This document shows positions 13,169-14,006 of a DNA stretch of 14,006 nt, in pieces. The notes beneath the pieces were generated by a model that searched no databases, had not been told where the DNA came from, and was given only the letters and a program-made list of their open reading frames with translations. The stretch comes from an uncultured Gammaproteobacteria bacterium (GTDB lineage: Bacteria; Pseudomonadota; Gammaproteobacteria; GCA-002705445; GCA-002716945). A program made the position numbers and the translations under genes. Within the stretch, counting starts at the first letter, position 1; each line of letters opens with the position of its first letter. Location: positions 1-14,006 of the forward strand of contig CAJWMM010000008.1 of the NCBI GenBank assembly GCA_913043035.1. Direction: 5' to 3'.

Positions 13169-14006
13169 TCAATTAAATATGTTAAATATATTAAATATAT
13201 CATACCAGTTATCGTCTACGTGGGAATTATCTGAACCAACTTTATCATCATTCCTGCGAACTCTTGAAACTAATATACTTTGATTTACTTCATCTATTCT
13301 ATATTCTGGATAATTTTTTTTGAGAACTCTTGCAGTATCAAAAGCTAACTGTCTCATATTCAAGCTATTATAACTCTCAATCAGAATTAGAAGACCTTGC
13401 TCTGTACTCGGAGTACCTCCGTAGTTTTCTAGCATATATTTTATTCTTTCAATAGCAGCAACATGAGCCGACCGCTTATGATAATACTCTGCAATATACA
13501 GCTCACTCCTTGCAATTTGATTTCTTATATATATTAATCTGTTTAGTGAATCCTCAGCATATTTAGTATCGGGATATCTATTAACCACTATTGAGAAATC
13601 ATTGAATGACTCTTTCAGCGCTGTGATGTCGTATCTTGATGGATCATAACCGAAGAAACGAGTCAGCACGTTGGCATCTTTATCAAAATTTGCTAGTGCT
13701 CGAAGATAGTATGCGTAAGAAATCTCAGGATGATTAGGATATAATCTTATGAATCTATTGATTTCTATTATAGCTGTATCTCGTTGATCAGATGCATAGT
13801 AAGCATAAGAAAGATCTAGCATTGCTTGTGTTGAATATTTTCCAAATGGAAATCTTGACTCTAATACCTCAAAGTATCTTATAGCATTGTTAAAGTCTTC
13901 CAAATTAAGGAATTCTTTTCCTTCACTATATAATTGGGCAGCTGTCAGGCCGACTGTAGTATCCTCGTCTTCTAACATCTTGTCTAAAAAGCTACAGCTA
14001 GGCAAA
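13169..14006 (-). CDS. bamD: BamD, outer-membrane assembly lipoprotein (5' end outside the window)
   Basis: BamD is an essential lipoprotein of the BAM complex that inserts beta-barrel proteins into the outer membrane. Its helices form TPR repeats that contact BamA and BamC/E. At the right edge the frame reads LPSCSFLDK, a lipobox whose Cys would be the lipidated first residue of the mature protein. The signal peptide start therefore lies beyond the window, and the TTG at 14005 is not the start. The mature part shows YSEGKEFLNLEDFNNAIRYF, ESRFPFGKYSTQAMLDLSYAYY, INRFIRLYPNHPEISYAYYL, GYDPSRYD, DFSIVVNRYPDTKYAEDS and IAEYYHKRSAHVAAIERI. These align with E. coli BamD segments such as YPFGPYSQQVQLDLIYAYY and VAEYYTERGAWVAVVNRV. 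The C-terminal tail is polar and ends in a threefold Ile-Phe-Asn repeat coded by 9-base tandem units. It is convergent with nadE. Confidence 0.97.
   Translation of the reverse strand, partial: LPSCSFLDKMLEDEDTTVGLTAAQLYSEGKEFLNLEDFNNAIRYFEVLESRFPFGKYSTQAMLDLSYAYYASDQRDTAIIEINRFIRLYPNHPEISYAYYLRALANFDKDANVLTRFFGYDPSRYDITALKESFNDFSIVVNRYPDTKYAEDSLNRLIYIRNQIARSELYIAEYYHKRSAHVAAIERIKYMLENYGGTPSTEQGLLILIESYNSLNMRQLAFDTARVLKKNYPEYRIDEVNQSILVSRVRRNDDKVGSDNSHVDDNWYDIFNIFNIFN
13173..13199. repeat. Three tandem 9-base units at the 3' end of bamD
   Basis: Three consecutive copies of TTAAATATR (13173-13181, 13182-13190, 13191-13199) lie just inside the end of bamD. Because the unit is nine bases, changes in copy number keep the frame; on the minus strand the copies encode the closing Ile-Phe-Asn repeats of BamD. 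The repeat lies right next to the nadE stop at 13165 and is consistent with slippage in AT-rich DNA. Confidence 0.85.

Overview
The window is a densely packed, AT-rich stretch of bacterial chromosome that looks gammaproteobacterial. It carries the tail of a division and cell-wall (dcw) cluster followed by lpxC, a dciA-like gene, secA, argJ and a mutT-type gene. A second block on the other strand holds zapD and coaE, followed by divergent nadE and a partial bamD. ZapD, a Nudix protein fused to a thiamine-phosphate-synthase-like domain, and the order lpxC/dciA/secA/argJ/mutT beside zapD-coaE all fit beta/gammaproteobacteria, and the order is closest to pseudomonad-type gammaproteobacteria. The strong A+T bias, near absence of spacers, many 4-base ATGA start/stop overlaps and shortened proteins suggest a streamlined genome, such as a marine SAR86-like lineage. 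That placement is inference from memory, not from a search.

Layout. Bases 1-4548 (+): murG (5' end cut off), murB, ddlB, ftsQ, ftsA. Bases 4549-4652: a short spacer with a good candidate sigma-70 promoter. Bases 4653-5567 (+): lpxC. Bases 5569-5835 (-): a short dciA/DUF721 homologue. Bases 5892-10716 (+): secA, argJ and the Nudix fusion. Bases 10711-12326 (-): read from the right, a small membrane protein with a Cys-rich tail, a 26-residue candidate membrane peptide, coaE and zapD. Bases 12413-13165 (+): nadE. Bases 13169-14006 (-): bamD, whose signal peptide start lies outside the window.

How the genes work together. MurG, MurB and Ddl make and complete peptidoglycan precursors. FtsQ, FtsA and ZapD belong to the divisome. 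LpxC commits UDP-GlcNAc derivatives to lipid A, BamD is part of the outer-membrane protein assembly machine, and SecA drives export of the envelope proteins. ArgJ (arginine), CoaE (CoA), NadE (NAD) and the Nudix protein (nucleotide sanitation) are metabolic housekeeping. No mobile elements, CRISPR arrays, rRNA or tRNA genes were seen, and every intergenic stretch is shorter than about 110 bases.

The most unusual points are what is missing. ftsZ is absent between ftsA and lpxC although FtsA and the FtsZ-binding protein ZapD are kept. murC is absent between murG and murB, and yacG is absent beside zapD. There is also an unrecognised 26-residue membrane-peptide reading frame coupled to coaE. I see no convincing novel multi-gene system; the window is mainly housekeeping with these anomalies.
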